Shown: positions 5,675 to 7,186 of the stretch, piece after piece
How the letters are laid out: each line of letters opens with the position of its first letter
Numbering within the stretch: position 1 is the stretch's first letter
NCBI GenBank assembly: GCA_913057765.1
Contig: CAJXPH010000135.1
Coordinates: 1 to 7,186 of the forward strand
DNA: 7,186 nt
Source of the DNA: an uncultured Campylobacteraceae bacterium
GTDB taxonomy: Bacteria; Campylobacterota; Campylobacteria; Campylobacterales; Arcobacteraceae
Direction: 5' to 3'
The notes under the pieces: model-generated
Database searches by the model: none
What the model was told of the DNA's origin: nothing
What the model saw: only the letters and a program-made list of their open reading frames with translations
Translations under genes and position numbers: made by a program

Positions 5675-7033
5675 ATGAGTAGAAGAATAAAAAACTCCAA
5701 ACACTTAATAACAGACGATATTCCAAAACTTATAAAACAAATAGCAATACCTGCAAGTACAGGTATGTTTTTTAATACTATGTACAATGTCGTAGATACT
5801 TTCTATGCAGGTCTTATATCAACAGAAGCTATTTCTGCTTTATCTTTATCATTTATGATTTTCTTTACTGTTATTGGATTGGGTTATGGTTTTTCATCAG
5901 CTATTACTGCCCTAATTGGAAATGCAAATGGTAGAAACAAACATTTTCTAGCCTCTTTATATGCACATAAAGGTATCTTCTTTATGCAAATGCTTGCGAT
6001 TGTATTAACAATAATAGGTTTTATAACATCTCCATATCTTTTTGAGTTATTAGGCGCTACTGGAGCTTATTTAGATACTGCCTTAGAATATATGAATGTT
6101 ATTTTAGCAGGAACAATATTCTTTATGACAAACTTTGCCCTTAATGCCATTTTAATGTCAAAAGGTGATACTAAAACCTATAGAAATAGTTTAATATTTG
6201 GTTTCTTTGCAAATTTAATTTTAAATCCTATATTTATTTATGGATTTCTATTTATTCCTGCAATGGGAATAAAAGGAATTGCCCTAGCAACAGTTTTAAT
6301 CCAAGTATTAAATGTTACATATATGCTCTATAAGGTAATGCAAACAAAGATGATACATTTTGATAATGTAAAATATTTCTTACCACATAAAAAAATATAT
6401 AAAGACTTGATAACACAAGGTATCCCATCAAGTATGAATATGCTAATTATGGCTCTTGGATCAATCATCTTAATGTATTTTGTTTCTTTATATGGAGTAA
6501 AAGCAGTTGCAGGATATGGAATAGGATTTAGAGTTGAACAGCTTATGCTTTTACCAGCTCTAGGATTAAGCTCAGCAGTACTTGCAATAGTATCTAATAA
6601 CTTTGGTGCTAAAAAGTATGATCGGGTTCAGGAGACACTAAATAAAGCTTTAAAATATGGTTTCTATATTTCTACTTTTGGAATAATTTTTCTTTATATC
6701 TTTGGAAAACTAATTATTCAACAGTTTGATAATGATTTAGAAGTTATTGCATACGGATTTGATTATATATTAGTAGAAGTTTGGATTTTCTATGGATATG
6801 TCATTTTGTTTATTTGTATATCTACACTTCAAGCAATCAAAAAACCAAAAATGATTTTGTATATTGCACTTTATCGACAAATAGTTGCTAAATTCTTAGT
6901 AGCTTATATCTTTGTTATTTGGTTAGCACTTGATTATATATATTTATGGGTTGGAGTTTTAATTATGATTTATACTGCAGCTATATTTGCATATATCTAT
7001 ACTCAAAAAATGTTAAAAGAGCTTTGTGTTTAA
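5675..7033 (+). CDS. MATE-family efflux transporter
   Basis: MATE proteins are inner-membrane exporters that expel cationic drugs, dyes or metabolites in exchange for Na+ or H+. The 452 residues are nearly all hydrophobic helices consistent with the usual twelve membrane segments in two homologous halves. Half one shows IAIPASTGMFFNTMYNVVDT (23-42, with the conserved P26 and D41) and ALIGNANGR (79-87). Half two repeats the pattern with GIPSSMNMLIMALGSIILMY (249-268), GYGIGFRVEQL (280-290) and AIVSNNFGAKK (304-314). Length is normal for the family. Substrate and coupling ion cannot be told from sequence, so no symbol is given. The start ATG 5675 lies 15 bases after hom with no ribosome binding site of its own but a stem-loop just upstream. 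It is the last gene before the probable terminator. Confidence 0.93.
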   Translation: MSRRIKNSKHLITDDIPKLIKQIAIPASTGMFFNTMYNVVDTFYAGLISTEAISALSLSFMIFFTVIGLGYGFSSAITALIGNANGRNKHFLASLYAHKGIFFMQMLAIVLTIIGFITSPYLFELLGATGAYLDTALEYMNVILAGTIFFMTNFALNAILMSKGDTKTYRNSLIFGFFANLILNPIFIYGFLFIPAMGIKGIALATVLIQVLNVTYMLYKVMQTKMIHFDNVKYFLPHKKIYKDLITQGIPSSMNMLIMALGSIILMYFVSLYGVKAVAGYGIGFRVEQLMLLPALGLSSAVLAIVSNNFGAKKYDRVQETLNKALKYGFYISTFGIIFLYIFGKLIIQQFDNDLEVIAYGFDYILVEVWIFYGYVILFICISTLQAIKKPKMILYIALYRQIVAKFLVAYIFVIWLALDYIYLWVGVLIMIYTAAIFAYIYTQKMLKELCV

Positions 7034-7060
7034 ATACGTACTCTAGTATGTATTTAAACA
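7027..7060. terminator. Probable terminator hairpin between convergent genes
   Basis: TGTTTAAATACGTACT (7027-7042) and AGTATGTATTTAAACA (7045-7060) are complementary over all 16 positions, with a single G-U wobble (7038/7051). In RNA the innermost pair would open to leave a four-base loop. The stem begins within the last codons of the MATE gene and includes its stop (7031-7033). On the + strand it is followed by TGTTCTATTT, seven T in ten, a loose U-tract. On the - strand the bases that follow are less T-rich, so action in both directions is possible but weaker that way. The stem is AT-rich, so termination efficiency is uncertain. Confidence 0.65.
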
Positions 7061-7068
7061 TGTTCTAT

Positions 7069-7137
7069 TTAAAAGAAAACCCTATTAATAAACAATTCAT
7101 GAAGAGGTTCTTGTAAAACTTCTTTAGCTTCTTTATA
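7069..7137 (-). CDS. Possible 3' end of a convergent gene (partial, unidentified)
   Basis: On the - strand an open frame enters from the adapter junction and reads 22 codons, ending LQEPLHELFINRVFF before a TAA at 7069-7071, nine bases short of the terminator hairpin. The run EAKEVLQEPLHELF looks like a real amphipathic helix, and the placement suits a gene convergent with MATE. A second - strand frame is also open over this short stretch, while the + strand frames are closed, so the call rests on amino acid character and position. The product cannot be named. Confidence 0.4.
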   Translation of the reverse strand, partial: YKEAKEVLQEPLHELFINRVFF

Positions 7138-7138
7138 A

Positions 7139-7186
7139 CTGTCTCTTATACACATCTCCGAGCCCACGAGACCAGAGAGGATCTCG
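7139..7186 (+). other. Illumina Nextera P7-side adapter (contamination, not genomic)
   Basis: Bases 7139-7157 (CTGTCTCTTATACACATCT) are the Tn5 mosaic end in reverse, and 7158-7172 (CCGAGCCCACGAGAC) the Nextera Read 2 primer part. Bases 7173-7180 (CAGAGAGG) are an 8-base i7 index, which I recall as N708, and 7181-7186 (ATCTCG) begin the P7 oligo. Native sequence ends at 7138. Confidence 0.98.

Noticed and set aside
50..7138. tRNA genes, CRISPR repeats, defence genes, phage or plasmid functions
   Set aside because: None seen on either strand; almost all native bases are covered by recognisable housekeeping genes.
31..7157. Perfect 19-base inverted repeats at both ends that look like transposon ends
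   Set aside because: They are Tn5 mosaic ends from the library adapters; index and primer sequences lie directly outside them, and no transposase is present.

Overview
This is a 7.1 kb assembled contig from an AT-rich bacterium with sequencing adapter left on both ends. Bases 1-49 are the Illumina Nextera P5-side adapter with an index, and bases 7139-7186 are the P7-side adapter with an index, so native DNA runs only from 50 to 7138. Protein character and gene order point to the Campylobacterota (formerly Epsilonproteobacteria), perhaps an Arcobacter-like member. From memory, Campylobacter jejuni carries the related order rpmE - RsmI-type methylase - SpoU-type methylase - (membrane protein) - periplasmic protein - aminotransferase - hom. 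This placement is inference and was not searched.

Layout, all on the + strand unless stated: the 3' half of miaA (50-529); a sigma70-like promoter overlapping the miaA stop codon; rpmE (ribosomal protein L31, 616-819); rsmI (16S rRNA 2'-O-methyltransferase, 835-1650); rlmB (23S rRNA 2'-O-methyltransferase, 1653-2342); an unrecognised exported protein (2356-3174); an AlaC-type PLP aminotransferase (3182-4390); hom (homoserine dehydrogenase with ACT domain, 4400-5659); and a MATE-family multidrug/cation exporter (5675-7033). A 16-bp-arm inverted repeat at the MATE stop codon is a probable terminator. The last ~70 native bases may hold the 3' end of a convergent gene on the - strand.

From rpmE to the MATE gene all gaps are 2-15 bases and no other strong promoter or terminator was seen, so the simplest reading is one transcription unit from about 537 to about 7065. 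It joins ribosome building and rRNA modification (L31, RsmI, RlmB, following the tRNA-modifying MiaA) to amino acid metabolism (aminotransferase, homoserine dehydrogenase) and an exporter. Starts are of two kinds. rpmE, the aminotransferase and hom have Shine-Dalgarno sequences. rsmI, rlmB and the MATE gene have none and sit on or just after predicted stem-loops at stop/start junctions, which suggests translational coupling.

I found no defence system, mobile element, CRISPR array or other exotic system. The window is ordinary housekeeping DNA. The points most worth checking are the adapter ends, the junction stem-loops, the uncharacterised exported protein, and the MATE gene as the last member of the cluster.
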